Source: Pseudomonas sp. TH41 (GTDB taxonomy: Bacteria > Pseudomonadota > Gammaproteobacteria > Pseudomonadales > Pseudomonadaceae). Taken from it: a stretch of 64,000 nucleotides of DNA. The stretch lies in NCBI RefSeq assembly GCF_016650695.1, contig NZ_JAEKFH010000003.1, positions 1,570,001 through 1,634,000 of the forward strand, given 5' to 3'. Both the position numbers and the translations under genes were made by a program. The notes under the pieces are model-generated. The model saw nothing but the letters and a program-made list of their open reading frames with translations, made no database searches and had not been told where the DNA came from. Of the stretch, positions 20,166-28,279 are shown one piece after another (within the stretch, counting starts at the first letter, position 1; every line of letters begins with the position of its first letter).

Positions 20166-21560
20166 TTACTCGTCGTCGAAGTTGTAGCTACCCGGTGCCA
20201 GGTTTTCGAAGCGGGTGTACTTGCCGATGAACGCGAGTCGCGACGTACCGATCGGGCCGTTCCGTTGCTTGCCGATAATGATCTCGGCAATGCCTTTGTG
20301 CTCGGTTTCCGGGTGGTAAACCTCATCCCGGTACACGAACATGATGACGTCGGCATCCTGCTCGATCGCTCCGGATTCCCGGAGGTCGGAGTTGATCGGA
20401 CGTTTGTTCGGTCGTTGCTCCAGGGAGCGGTTGAGCTGAGACAACGCTACCACCGGGCAGTTGAATTCCTTGGCCAGGGCTTTCAAGGAACGGGAGATCT
20501 CGGAAATTTCGTTGGTCCGATTGTCACCACCCGAACCCGGGATCTGCATCAATTGCAGGTAGTCGATCATGATCAGGGCCACATCACCGTGCTCACGCAC
20601 CAGACGCCGGGTCCGCGCGCGCATCTCCGACGGGCTGATGCCGGCCGTATCGTCGATGAACAGCTTGCGGTCGTTGAGCAGGTTGACCGCCGAGGTCAAG
20701 CGCGGCCAATCGTCGTCGTCGAGGCGACCGGCCCGGACCTTGGTCTGGTCGATACGGCCGAGGGACGACAACATACGCATGATCAGCGATTCACCTGGCA
20801 TTTCCAGCGAGTAGACCAGTACGCACTTGTCGCTACGCAACACGGCGTTTTCCACCAGGTTCATCGCAAAGGTGGTTTTACCCATCGATGGACGGCCGGC
20901 GACGATGATCAGGTCGGATGGCTGCAGGCCACTGGTCATTCCATCGAGGTCGGTGTAACCGGTGGACAGGCCGGTAATGGCGTTGTCGGTGTTGAACAAG
21001 GTGTCGATGCGGTCGATGGCCTTGGTCAACAGGTCATTCACGCTCACCGGGCCGCCGGTTTTTGGCCGGGCCTCGGCGATCTGGAAGATTTGCCGTTCGG
21101 CTTCGTCGAGAATCTCTTCAGCGGAGCGGCCTTCCGGGTTGAAGGCACTGTCGGCAATTTCGGAGGCAATGCCGATCAACTGCCGCAAGGTAGCCCGCGC
21201 GCGGACGATCTGGGCATAGGCCTTGATGTTGGCGACGGATGGCGTGTTTTTCGCCAGCTCACCGAGGTAACCAAGGCCGCCGACTTGCGAGGTCTGACCT
21301 TCCTTGTCCAATTGCTCGGCAAGGGTCACGACGTCGATAGGGGAGTTCTGGTCGGCGAGTTTGGCGATCGCACGGAAAATCAAACGGTGGTCATGCCGAT
21401 AGAAATCGCCATCCGACACTTGATCCAACACGCGTTCCCAGGCGTTGTTGTCCAGCATCAAACCACCGAGCACAGCCTGTTCGGCCTCGATGGAATGCGG
21501 CGGCACCTTCAGGGCAGCGGTTTGCAGATCGTATTGCTCGGGTGCGGAGATATCGTTCAT
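20166..21560 (-). CDS. dnaB: Replicative DNA helicase DnaB
   Basis: A 464-aa hexameric helicase that unwinds DNA at the replication fork and binds primase. The N-terminal domain ([20 protein letters not shown], then [14 protein letters not shown]) is followed by the RecA-like motor with Walker [15 protein letters not shown], Walker B MIDYLQLM and the [15 protein letters not shown] segment with the arginine finger region. The ATG at 21560 (MNDISAPEQ) is chosen; a GTG two codons upstream is in frame. It follows rplI on the same strand after a terminator-like hairpin, so it is partly independent of the ribosomal protein genes. Confidence 0.96.
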   Translation of the reverse strand: MNDISAPEQYDLQTAALKVPPHSIEAEQAVLGGLMLDNNAWERVLDQVSDGDFYRHDHRLIFRAIAKLADQNSPIDVVTLAEQLDKEGQTSQVGGLGYLGELAKNTPSVANIKAYAQIVRARATLRQLIGIASEIADSAFNPEGRSAEEILDEAERQIFQIAEARPKTGGPVSVNDLLTKAIDRIDTLFNTDNAITGLSTGYTDLDGMTSGLQPSDLIIVAGRPSMGKTTFAMNLVENAVLRSDKCVLVYSLEMPGESLIMRMLSSLGRIDQTKVRAGRLDDDDWPRLTSAVNLLNDRKLFIDDTAGISPSEMRARTRRLVREHGDVALIMIDYLQLMQIPGSGGDNRTNEISEISRSLKALAKEFNCPVVALSQLNRSLEQRPNKRPINSDLRESGAIEQDADVIMFVYRDEVYHPETEHKGIAEIIIGKQRNGPIGTSRLAFIGKYTRFENLAPGSYNFDDE

Positions 21561-21594
21561 GGCCACTTGGAATTGGGGGATTCAGAAAGACAAA

Positions 21595-21623
21595 GGGCAC
21601 GACCTGTAAACAGGATCGTGCCC
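21595..21623 (-). terminator. Terminator between rplI and dnaB
   Basis: GGGCACGA (595-602) and TCGTGCCC (616-623) pair, with CCTG/CAGG inside. On the minus strand the stem is followed by TTTGTCTTT. It lies 46-74 bases after the rplI stop and just before dnaB, so readthrough could still feed dnaB. Confidence 0.75.
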
Positions 21624-21668
21624 GATGTTACCGGCAAGCACCCAAGGGTGCCAGCCGACAAGTACTAC

Positions 21669-22115
21669 TTAAGCTGCTACCACGACAACGCGTACGGTGG
21701 CTTCAACTTCGGCGTGCAGGTGCACGGCTACGTCGAATTCGCCTACGTTGCGGATGGTGCCGTTCGGCAGACGAACTTCGCTTTTTGCAACTTCAACGCC
21801 AGAGGCGGTCAGTGCATCAGCGATGTCGTGAGTACCGATCGAACCGAACAGCTTGCCTTCGTCACCGGCGGTGGCAGTGATAGTCACTTCCAGCTCAGCC
21901 AGTTGGGCGGCACGGCTTTCAGCCGAAGTTTTACGGTCTGCTGCGGCTTTTTCCAGCTCAGCGCGACGCTCTTCGAACGCAGCCAGGTTGGCAGCGGTCG
22001 CAGCGGTAGCTTTGCCGTAAGGCAGCAGGTAGTTACGACCGTAACCAGCCTTAACGTTCACTTTGTCACCCAGGTTGCCCAGGTTGGTGACTTTTTCCAG
22101 AAGGATCAGTTGCAT
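21669..22115 (-). CDS. rplI: 50S ribosomal protein L9
   Basis: A 148-aa bilobed ribosomal protein binding domain V of 23S rRNA near the L1 stalk. The N-terminal [20 protein letters not shown] and [16 protein letters not shown] are diagnostic. The long central helix and C-terminal domain ([33 protein letters not shown]) are complete. It is the last ribosomal gene of the rpsF-rpsR-DUF2232-rplI operon, 19 bases after the DUF2232 gene. Confidence 0.98.
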   Translation of the reverse strand: MQLILLEKVTNLGNLGDKVNVKAGYGRNYLLPYGKATAATAANLAAFEERRAELEKAAADRKTSAESRAAQLAELEVTITATAGDEGKLFGSIGTHDIADALTASGVEVAKSEVRLPNGTIRNVGEFDVAVHLHAEVEATVRVVVVAA

Positions 22116-22134
22116 GTGAAAATCCTCTTAACTT

Positions 22135-23028
22135 TTAACCTTCACCGTTCGCGTTATCGGCGTCTTTCGGCGCCGAACGACCGCGAAAATCAATCAGGCT
22201 GTCGACGATGGCCAAGACCACCAGCAACGGATAGATCAGCTGCATAAACAGCAACAGCGTGACGTACAACCCCACCAGCCAGAACCTGGCCAGTCGCTTT
22301 TGCGCCACCAGCCCGTGAATCAGGGCCAGCCCGGCGAACACCAGCGGTACACTGCACAACGGCGTCAACATGGCCATCTGTGGACCGATGTTCGGCCCCA
22401 GAAGCATGAACGCCAGCAGCAACATCGCCAGCCCCAGCGGGAATCGGATGGCGCGAAACTCGCGACCAAAACCACCCGGGTTGTACAACAACGCCTGCCA
22501 GTAGCGCCCGACAATCAGGCTCAGCACACTGACGATTTGTAACAAGGCCGCAATCAGGCCGGTCAGGACCGGTGCAATCAGGGACGCAAAATGCGCTTGC
22601 TCATCTACCGATAACTTCTCGTAGACATCACCGAGAAGCGACGGCATGACTTTTATCAAAGCCTGCGCCAGCATCTCGATTTGGGGACCAAAAGACATCC
22701 CCAGCACCACTGAAAACACCACTCCCATCGCTATGCTGACCAGCAGCACGCGGTTCCAGGACTCGCTTGCGCGTAAAACCAACGCAAGGCTCCAAGACCC
22801 CAGCAGCACCAGAAGTGCGCGTGGGTCATCGGCGTAAAGCCACCAGATCAATGCCGGCAGCAGTCCCAGAGCAAGAACACCAAGGGCGTCCTTCAATCCG
22901 CGCCGCAGGAGCACCAGGCATCCAGCGGCAGCACCCAACCAATACAACAACGGCAACGTTACGCATCCAGCCACTACGAGAGTGGCCTGCATACGGCCTC
23001 GCATGATGAACTCAGCTATGGCGCGCAT
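22135..23028 (-). CDS. DUF2232 inner membrane protein
   Basis: A 297-aa polytopic membrane protein with about seven to eight hydrophobic segments, e.g. residues 16-40 (TLVVAGCVTLPLLYWLGAAA), 48-85, 93-110, 155-178 and three near the C-terminus. It has no signal peptide. It sits between rpsR and rplI, a position conserved in pseudomonads and some other gammaproteobacteria, and resembles the DUF2232/YybS family. No enzymatic motif is visible. Its function is unknown, and the placement in a ribosomal operon shows co-expression, not necessarily a ribosomal role. Confidence 0.85.
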   Translation of the reverse strand: MRAIAEFIMRGRMQATLVVAGCVTLPLLYWLGAAAGCLVLLRRGLKDALGVLALGLLPALIWWLYADDPRALLVLLGSWSLALVLRASESWNRVLLVSIAMGVVFSVVLGMSFGPQIEMLAQALIKVMPSLLGDVYEKLSVDEQAHFASLIAPVLTGLIAALLQIVSVLSLIVGRYWQALLYNPGGFGREFRAIRFPLGLAMLLLAFMLLGPNIGPQMAMLTPLCSVPLVFAGLALIHGLVAQKRLARFWLVGLYVTLLLFMQLIYPLLVVLAIVDSLIDFRGRSAPKDADNANGEG

Positions 23029-23064
23029 GCATTCAATCCTTTGCTACGTGTCGACTGCCCGGTC

Positions 23065-23295
23065 TCAGCGGCCGTGGCTGTCGGTGTAGGCCAGCAGGGC
23101 CAGGAAGCGGGCGCGCTTGATAGCGGTGGCCAGCTGACGCTGATAACGAGCTTTGGTACCGGTGATGCGGCTTGGAACGATTTTGCCGGTCTCGGATACG
23201 TAGGCTTTCAGAGTGTTGAGATCTTTGTAATCGATCTCTTTCACGTCTTCAGCGGTGAAGCGGCAGAATTTACGACGACGGAAGAAACGTGCCAT
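23065..23295 (-). CDS. rpsR: 30S ribosomal protein S18
   Basis: A 76-aa basic protein of the small subunit platform that forms a heterodimer with S6. The sequence [20 protein letters not shown] and [20 protein letters not shown] are the family's conserved blocks. It is 28 bases downstream of rpsF. The S6:S18 pair is the likely effector of the leader structure before rpsF. Confidence 0.98.
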
Positions 23296-23323
23296 GTAAT
23301 AGGCTCCTCAAAAGGTCCGTGGA

Positions 23324-23746
23324 TTACTCGTCAGCGTTATCGCTGTTGTCGCTGTCATCACTGTCAACGCTTTCAGCGCCTTCGTGCTCAGGACGGTCGC
23401 GACGCTCACGGCGCTCACTGCGGTTTTCTTCAGCCTTGAGCATCTCGGATTGGCCGGTAACGGCTTCTTCGCGACGGATGACCAGGTTACGGATCACTGC
23501 ATCGTTGTAGCGGAAGTTGTCTTCCAGCTCGGCCAGGGCCTTGCCAGTGCACTCAACGTTCAGCATCACGTAGTGAGCCTTGTGAACATTGTTGATTGCG
23601 TAGGCCAGTTGACGACGGCCCCAATCTTCCAGACGGTGGATTTTGCCGCCGTCTTCTTCGATCAGCTTGGTGTAACGCTCTACCATGCCGCCGACTTGCT
23701 CGCTTTGATCCGGGTGGACCAAAAAGATGATTTCGTAATGACGCAT
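23324..23746 (-). CDS. rpsF: 30S ribosomal protein S6
   Basis: A 140-aa small subunit protein. [18 protein letters not shown] opens the ferredoxin-like fold, and [20 protein letters not shown] and [18 protein letters not shown] are conserved. The acidic C-terminal tail (about residues 105-140, many Glu/Asp/Ser) is a substrate for RimK glutamylation in gammaproteobacteria when it ends in Glu; here the last residue is Glu, preceded by NSDNADE-like sequence. It is the first gene of the operon, with AAGGAG in the leader fold acting as ribosome site. Confidence 0.98.
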   Translation of the reverse strand: MRHYEIIFLVHPDQSEQVGGMVERYTKLIEEDGGKIHRLEDWGRRQLAYAINNVHKAHYVMLNVECTGKALAELEDNFRYNDAVIRNLVIRREEAVTGQSEMLKAEENRSERRERRDRPEHEGAESVDSDDSDNSDNADE

Positions 23747-23751
23747 GAATG

Positions 23752-23798
23752 CTCCTTACGGGTTGTAGCCTGCCGCTCAAAAGCGGTCAGACAAGGAG
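23752..23798 (-). promoter_or_regulatory. Candidate S6:S18 ribosomal protein leader
   Basis: On the minus strand just before rpsF: CTCCTT (798-793) pairs with the ribosome site AAGGAG (757-752), GTCTG (792-788) with CAGGC (772-768), and CCGCT/AGCGG close a tetraloop hairpin. The one-sided internal loop contains CCCG, matching the CCG trinucleotide recognised by the S6:S18 dimer in known autoregulatory leaders. Binding would hide the ribosome site. Confidence 0.65.
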
Positions 23799-23864
23799 TG
23801 AATGACACTTATGGACTTGCTTGCGATAGACACATGCGTGCCTGCCGTCACAGCAAGGGGCGCA

Positions 23865-23893
23865 ATTGTAGAGAAGGGACAGAGGAGGTGCAA
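23865..23893 (-). promoter_or_regulatory. Sigma-70 promoter of the rpsF operon
   Basis: On the minus strand, TTGCAC (893-888), a 17-base spacer and TACAAT (870-865) form a strong promoter. The predicted start near 23858 gives a leader of about 110 nt containing the S6:S18-like structure. Confidence 0.75.
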
Positions 23894-23947
23894 GGCAATT
23901 GGTGATTATTTGAACAATCACCGATATTCCCCTACCCACAAAACACT

Positions 23948-24026
23948 GTAGGAGCTGCCGCAGGCTGCGATCTTTTGATTTTAAAAAATCAAAGTCAAAA
24001 GATCGCAGCCTGCGGCAGCTCCTACA
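23948..24026. repeat. REPIN, family B (rpsF-rlmB gap)
   Basis: The inverted copies of GTAGGAGCTGCCGCAGGCTG plus CGATCTTTTGA form an almost continuous 79-bp hairpin with a short A/T-rich loop. It lies nine bases from the rlmB stop and probably defines its mRNA end. Confidence 0.9.
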
Positions 24027-24034
24027 GGGGAGAG

Positions 24035-24796
24035 TCAGGACTTTTTGGTGGCAGCTTTGACGCTGCGTTGGCGCTGGGCCTCAAACAGGCACACGCCGGT
24101 TGCCACTGATACGTTGAGGCTGCTGACGCTGCCCGCCATCGGCAGGTGCACCAGATAATCGCAAAGATCGCGAGTCAGGCGACGCATGCCGCTGCCTTCC
24201 GCGCCCATGATCAGGATGGTCGGGCCGGTCATGTCTTGCTGATACAGACTCTGCTCGGCTTCGCCCGCCGTACCGACGACCCACAAACCACGCTGTTTGA
24301 GTTTTTCGAGGGTTCGCGCCAGGTTGGTCACGGCGACCAACGGAATCACTTCCGCCGCGCCGCAGGCAACTTTACGCACCGTCGGGGTCAAGGTGGCTGA
24401 CTTGTCCTTCGGAACGATCACCGCCAACGCACCTGCCGCATCGGCAGAACGCAGGCAAGCACCGAGGTTATGCGGATCGGTCACACCGTCGAGCACCAGC
24501 AGCAGCGGTGCGCCTTCAGTGCGATCGAGCAATTCGTCGAGCATTGCCTCACCCCAGACCTGGCTCGGACTCACGTCCGCCACCACGCCCTGGTGCACGC
24601 CCTCAACCCAGGCATCCAGCTCACGGCGCTCGGCCTGGCCGACAGCCACGCGATTTTCGGCCGCGAGCTGGATCAGCGTCTGAACCCGCGGATCACTGCG
24701 GCCTTCAGCCAGCCAGATCTGCTTGACGCGTTTCGGGTGGTGACGCAGCAATGCTTCTACCGCATGTACGCCGTAGATCTTTTCCAACTGACTCAT
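24035..24796 (-). CDS. rlmB: 23S rRNA (guanosine-2251-2'-O)-methyltransferase RlmB
   Basis: A 253-aa SPOUT-class enzyme that methylates G2251 in the P loop of 23S rRNA using SAM. The N-terminal L30e-like substrate domain (YGVHAVEALLRHHPKRVKQI) is followed by the knotted domain with LVLDGVTDPHNLGACLRSA, MGAEGSGMRRL and MAGSVSSLNVSVATGV, the three SpoU motifs. Its start overlaps the rnr stop by four bases (ATGA), the same coupling seen in many gammaproteobacteria. Confidence 0.97.
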   Translation of the reverse strand: MSQLEKIYGVHAVEALLRHHPKRVKQIWLAEGRSDPRVQTLIQLAAENRVAVGQAERRELDAWVEGVHQGVVADVSPSQVWGEAMLDELLDRTEGAPLLLVLDGVTDPHNLGACLRSADAAGALAVIVPKDKSATLTPTVRKVACGAAEVIPLVAVTNLARTLEKLKQRGLWVVGTAGEAEQSLYQQDMTGPTILIMGAEGSGMRRLTRDLCDYLVHLPMAGSVSSLNVSVATGVCLFEAQRQRSVKAATKKS

Positions 24797-27432
24797 GACT
24801 TGGCCTTAGGTTTACGCACTCCGCCGCTTTTGGCGGCCGGAGCAGAACCCGCTTTTGGCGGGCCTTTACGGTGTTTGCTCGGTTTGGCTGGCTTGCCGCC
24901 GGGGGCCTTGTCAGGCGCCGACCGTCCGGTCTTTCCCCCAGACGCCGCTTTACCGCCGCTTTTCGCTTCAGACAACAGCGCCTGCTTCATTTCACGGCTT
25001 TTGCGCAGCTCGGCATTTTTCGCCGCCGCATCGCTCGGGCGATAGGCCTCGACAGCCTTTTCCTTGGCAGGACGACGACCGGTTTTAGCCGGCGCCGGCT
25101 CTGCAGCTGTTTTTGCAGCCGAGGCAGCAGGTGCAGTGGTTTCAGTCCCGCGCTTCTTGCGGCCGATTGGCGCGCTGATGGTTTTTTCAGCCATCTCGAA
25201 GTCGATCTTGCGCTCGTCGAGGTCGACGCGCATCACGCGCACTTCAACGGTGTCGCCAAGGCGGAAGCTGCGACCGGTACGCTCACCGGCCAGGCGGTGG
25301 TGCACAGGATCGAAGTGGTAGTAATCGCCCGGCAGCGCAGTGACGTGCACCAAGCCTTCGACATAAATGTCTGTCAGCTCGACGAACAGGCCAAAACCGG
25401 TCACGGCGGTAATCACACCCGGGAACGACTCGCCCACGCGATCTTTCATGAACTCGCACTTGAGCCAGTTCACCACGTCGCGGGTCGCTTCGTCGGCACG
25501 GCGTTCGCTCATGGAGCATTGCTCGCCGAGTTGCTCCAGGGCCGCTTCGTCGTACGGATAGATCCGCGCTTTCGGAATGGTCATCGCGCCGGCACGGCGA
25601 ACGTGCGGCGTGTCCTGCTTGGAGTGGATGACGCTGCGGATCGCCCGGTGCGTGAGCAAGTCCGGGTAGCGGCGGATCGGCGAGGTGAAGTGGGTATAGG
25701 CTTCGTAATTCAGGCCGAAGTGGCCCTGGTTATCGGCGCTGTACACCGCCTGACTCAACGAACGCAGCATGACGGTCTGGATCAGGTGGAAATCCGGGCG
25801 GTCCTTGATGCTCGCCAGCAGTGCCTGGTAATCCTTCGGCGACGGGCCGTCCTTGCCTTTGTGCAGAGACAGGCCGAGCTCGCCAAGGAAGGCGCGCAGT
25901 TTTTCCAGACGCTCCGGCGGCGGGCCATCGTGAACACGATACAACGCAGGGATTTCGTGCTTTTTCAGGAATTCAGCGGTGGCCACGTTGGCCGCCAGCA
26001 TGCATTCCTCGATCAGCTTGTGCGCGTCGTTGCGCACGGTCGGACGGATTTCGGCAATCTTGCGCTCGGTCCCGAAGATGATCCGGGTTTCCTGCGTTTC
26101 GAAATCGATTGCGCCACGCACGTGACGAGCGGCCAGCAGCACTTTGTACAGTGCGTAAAGCTGCTTGAGGTGCGGCAGAACGTCGTTGTACTCGCCACGG
26201 AGCTGACGCGCCTCGGTGAGTTTCGGCGTTTCCAGCATGGCACTGACTTTGTTGTAGGTCAGGCGGGCGTGGGAGTGAATCACCGCTTCATAGAAGCAGT
26301 AGTCGGTCATCTCGCCCGATTTGGAGATGGTCATCTCGCAAACCATGGCCAAGCGATCGACGTGTGGATTCAGGGAGCACAGGCCGTTGGACAACTGCTC
26401 TGGCAGCATCGGCACGACGCGCTCAGGGAAGTACACCGAGTTGCCGCGAACCTGGGATTCGTTATCCAGCGCAGAACCGATTTTCACGTAGCTGGAGACG
26501 TCGGCAATCGCCACGTACAACTTCCAGCCACCGGAGAACAGGCGCAGCTTGCCCGGTTTGGCTTCGCAATAAACCGCGTCGTCGAAGTCGCGAGCGTCTT
26601 CGCCGTCGATGGTCACGAACGGCAGATGACGCAGGTCGATGCGCTTCTCTTTGTCTTTTTCTTCGACTTCCGGCTTGAGCTTGGCGGCTTCTTTCAGCAC
26701 AGCCTCAGGCCAGACATGAGGAATATCGTAAGTGCGCAGGGCGACATCGATTTCCATGCCCGGCGCCATGTAGTTACCCACGACTTCAACCACATCGCCT
26801 TGCGGCTGGAAGCGTGGCGTCGGCCAGTGAGTGATCTTCACTTCGACGAATTGACCGATCTGCGCGTTGGCGTTGCGGCCCGGGGTGACCAGCACTTCTT
26901 GCTGGATCTTCGGGTTATCGGCAACCACGAAGCCGATACCGCCCTCTTCGAAGTAACGACCCACGATGCTCTCGTGAGCACGGGTTACCACTTCGACGAT
27001 CATGCCTTCGCGGCGACCGCGACGGTCCAGGCCGGAAACACGGGCCAGGGCACGATCGCCATCGAACACCAGACGCATTTGCGCCGGGCTCATGAACAGG
27101 TCGTCACTGCCATCGTCCGGCACCAGGAAGCCGAAGCCGTCACGGTGACCGCTGATGCGACCCAGGATCAGGTCGAGCTTGTCCACCGGCGCATACGTGC
27201 CGCGACGGGTATAGATGAGTTGAGCATCGCGCTCCATGGCGCGCAGGCGGCGACGCAGGGCTTCGATCTGGTCTTCTGTGGTCAGACCAAATTCTTCAAC
27301 CAGCTGCTCGCGGTTAGCAGGCGAACCTCGATCAGCAAGGTGCTGAAGGATCAGTTCGCGGCTAGGAATAGGGTTTTCATATTTTTCCGCTTCACGAGCG
27401 GCCTCGGGATCGAGGGACTGCCAATCGGCCAT
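24793..27432 (-). CDS. rnr: Ribonuclease R
   Basis: An 879-aa 3'-5' exoribonuclease that degrades structured RNA. An N-terminal helix-turn-helix-like domain (about 1-85) is followed by two cold-shock domains with GFGFLVPDDGSDDLF, then the RNB catalytic domain with DARDFDDAVYCE and its metal-binding Asp cluster. The segment HFTSPIRRYPDLLTHRAIRS and an S1 domain (GVITAVTGFGLFVELTDIYV) follow. The tail after about residue 760 is Lys/Ala/Gly-rich and probably disordered, as in other RNase R proteins that unwind duplexes. It is the first gene of the rnr-rlmB operon. The ATG is 161 bases from the nearest tRNA promoter, which points the other way. Confidence 0.97.
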   Translation of the reverse strand: MADWQSLDPEAAREAEKYENPIPSRELILQHLADRGSPANREQLVEEFGLTTEDQIEALRRRLRAMERDAQLIYTRRGTYAPVDKLDLILGRISGHRDGFGFLVPDDGSDDLFMSPAQMRLVFDGDRALARVSGLDRRGRREGMIVEVVTRAHESIVGRYFEEGGIGFVVADNPKIQQEVLVTPGRNANAQIGQFVEVKITHWPTPRFQPQGDVVEVVGNYMAPGMEIDVALRTYDIPHVWPEAVLKEAAKLKPEVEEKDKEKRIDLRHLPFVTIDGEDARDFDDAVYCEAKPGKLRLFSGGWKLYVAIADVSSYVKIGSALDNESQVRGNSVYFPERVVPMLPEQLSNGLCSLNPHVDRLAMVCEMTISKSGEMTDYCFYEAVIHSHARLTYNKVSAMLETPKLTEARQLRGEYNDVLPHLKQLYALYKVLLAARHVRGAIDFETQETRIIFGTERKIAEIRPTVRNDAHKLIEECMLAANVATAEFLKKHEIPALYRVHDGPPPERLEKLRAFLGELGLSLHKGKDGPSPKDYQALLASIKDRPDFHLIQTVMLRSLSQAVYSADNQGHFGLNYEAYTHFTSPIRRYPDLLTHRAIRSVIHSKQDTPHVRRAGAMTIPKARIYPYDEAALEQLGEQCSMSERRADEATRDVVNWLKCEFMKDRVGESFPGVITAVTGFGLFVELTDIYVEGLVHVTALPGDYYHFDPVHHRLAGERTGRSFRLGDTVEVRVMRVDLDERKIDFEMAEKTISAPIGRKKRGTETTAPAASAAKTAAEPAPAKTGRRPAKEKAVEAYRPSDAAAKNAELRKSREMKQALLSEAKSGGKAASGGKTGRSAPDKAPGGKPAKPSKHRKGPPKAGSAPAAKSGGVRKPKAKS

Positions 27433-27593
27433 TAGAGAGTTTTCACCTTGTCTATATGCGGGTTAGTTTGGCATAGGCGTAATGAAACGGGAAATTTCAG
27501 GCTATGACAGCCCATCTAAAGCCCTTTATCGACAGCGCAAAGCTGAATTAAATGCCACTGGTAAAATTTTTCAGGTTTTTTCGATGTCAGGGG

Positions 27594-27622
27594 TTTACAG
27601 TTAAAAAGACGCTCCGTATAGT
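27594..27622 (+). promoter_or_regulatory. Promoter of tRNA-Leu copy 1
   Basis: TTTACA (27594-27599), 17-base spacer, TATAGT (27617-27622), followed by a GC-rich GTGCGCGCC start region, typical of stringently controlled stable RNA promoters. Confidence 0.85.
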
Positions 27623-27657
27623 GCGCGCCATCGACGACGCAGACGCATGTCGATACT

Positions 27658-27744
27658 GCCCAGATGGTGAAATTGGTAGACACGCCAGCTTCAGGTGCTG
27701 GTGACCGCAAGGTCGTGGAAGTTCGAGTCTTCTTCTGGGCACCA
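27658..27744 (+). tRNA. tRNA-Leu (anticodon CAG), copy 1
   Basis: An 87-nt gene including encoded CCA. The acceptor GCCCAGA pairs with TCTGGGC before ACCA. The D-loop contains AAATTGGTAGA, and the anticodon stem CCAGC/GCTGG encloses TTCAGGT with CAG at 27692-27694. A long variable arm (GTGACCGCAAGGTCGTGG region) and the T-loop GTTCGAGTC are class II features. It decodes CUG. Confidence 0.97.
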
Positions 27745-27783
27745 ATTTCGAGCTTGAGATTAGATCAATTTCAAGGCTCGCAC

Positions 27784-27808
27784 AAAAACCCGCGAAAGCG
27801 GGTTTTTT
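27784..27808 (+). terminator. Terminator of tRNA-Leu copy 1
   Basis: AAAAACCCGC-GAAA-GCGGGTTTTTT is a classic GNRA-capped stem with a T-run. Confidence 0.9.
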
Positions 27809-27847
27809 GCATTCTAAGCTTCTGATTTATTAAAACTAAATCAGGGG

Positions 27848-27876
27848 TTTACAGATCAAAAAGCTCTCCGTATAGT
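27848..27876 (+). promoter_or_regulatory. Promoter of tRNA-Leu copy 2
   Basis: TTTACA (27848-27853), 17-base spacer, TATAGT (27871-27876), a near-copy of the first promoter including the preceding CAGGGG. Confidence 0.85.
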
Positions 27877-27910
27877 GCGCCACATCAACAGCGGCAACGC
27901 TGAAGATTAT

Positions 27911-27997
27911 GCCCAGATGGTGAAATTGGTAGACACGCCAGCTTCAGGTGCTGGTGACCGCAAGGTCGTGGAAGTTCGAGTCTTCTTCTGGGCACCA
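27911..27997 (+). tRNA. tRNA-Leu (anticodon CAG), copy 2
   Basis: Identical over all 87 nt to the copy 253 bases upstream, with anticodon CAG at 27945-27947. It has its own promoter and terminator, so the two are independent transcription units, not one precursor. Confidence 0.97.
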
Positions 27998-28032
27998 ATT
28001 CAAATTCAAGGTCACGATCTTGAATTTCACAG

Positions 28033-28054
28033 AAACCCGCGAAAGCGGGTTTTT
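28033..28054 (+). terminator. Terminator of tRNA-Leu copy 2
   Basis: AAACCCGC-GAAA-GCGGGTTTTT, nearly the same as the copy 1 terminator with a shorter A/T flank. Confidence 0.88.
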
Positions 28055-28088
28055 GCGTTTCTGGCGTTCGAGAATCCAATGCGAACTC

Positions 28089-28186
28089 TGTAGGAGCTGC
28101 CGAAGGCTGCGATCTTTTGATCTTTGGCGATTTCAATTCCACCAACAATCAAGATCAAAAGATCGCAGCCTTCGGCAGCTCCTACA
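28089..28186. repeat. REPIN, family B (downstream of tRNA-Leu)
   Basis: The inverted GTAGGAGCTGCCGAAGGCTG plus CGATCTTTTGATC arms have a loop of about 35 bases. The GAAGG variant of the core is shared with the element at 58841. Confidence 0.9.
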
Positions 28187-28223
28187 GGGCCATGCACACC
28201 GCCGCAAGGCGCACATGAGAAAC

Positions 28224-28242
28224 AATATCGTTTATCATTGTT
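28224..28242 (+). promoter_or_regulatory. Candidate Fur box upstream of the iron transporter
   Basis: AATATCGTTTATCATTGTT matches 12 of 19 positions of GATAATGATAATCATTATC, with an intact ATCATT core, 38 bases before the first ATG of the transporter operon. The match is at the level of weaker genuine sites. Confidence 0.5.
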
Positions 28243-28279
28243 GCAAGTTTTTGCAATGCGACAGTGAGGAACCCTGCGA

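Noticed and set aside
24871..27435. 854-codon open frame on the plus strand opposite rnr
   Set aside because: It is the antisense shadow of a well-conserved RNase R gene in GC-rich DNA, with no family motif and composition rich in Arg/His/Gln as expected from reversed codons. Similar long shadows opposite dnaB-rplI (20265-22247), ygiQ (18127-19941), amaB (3555-5135), purA (33018-34583) and amiB (42577-43992) were dismissed likewise.
27433..27593. Small RNA gene upstream of rnr
   Set aside because: No terminator or stable hairpin is evident between the rnr start and the tRNA promoter; the region is explained by the rnr promoter.
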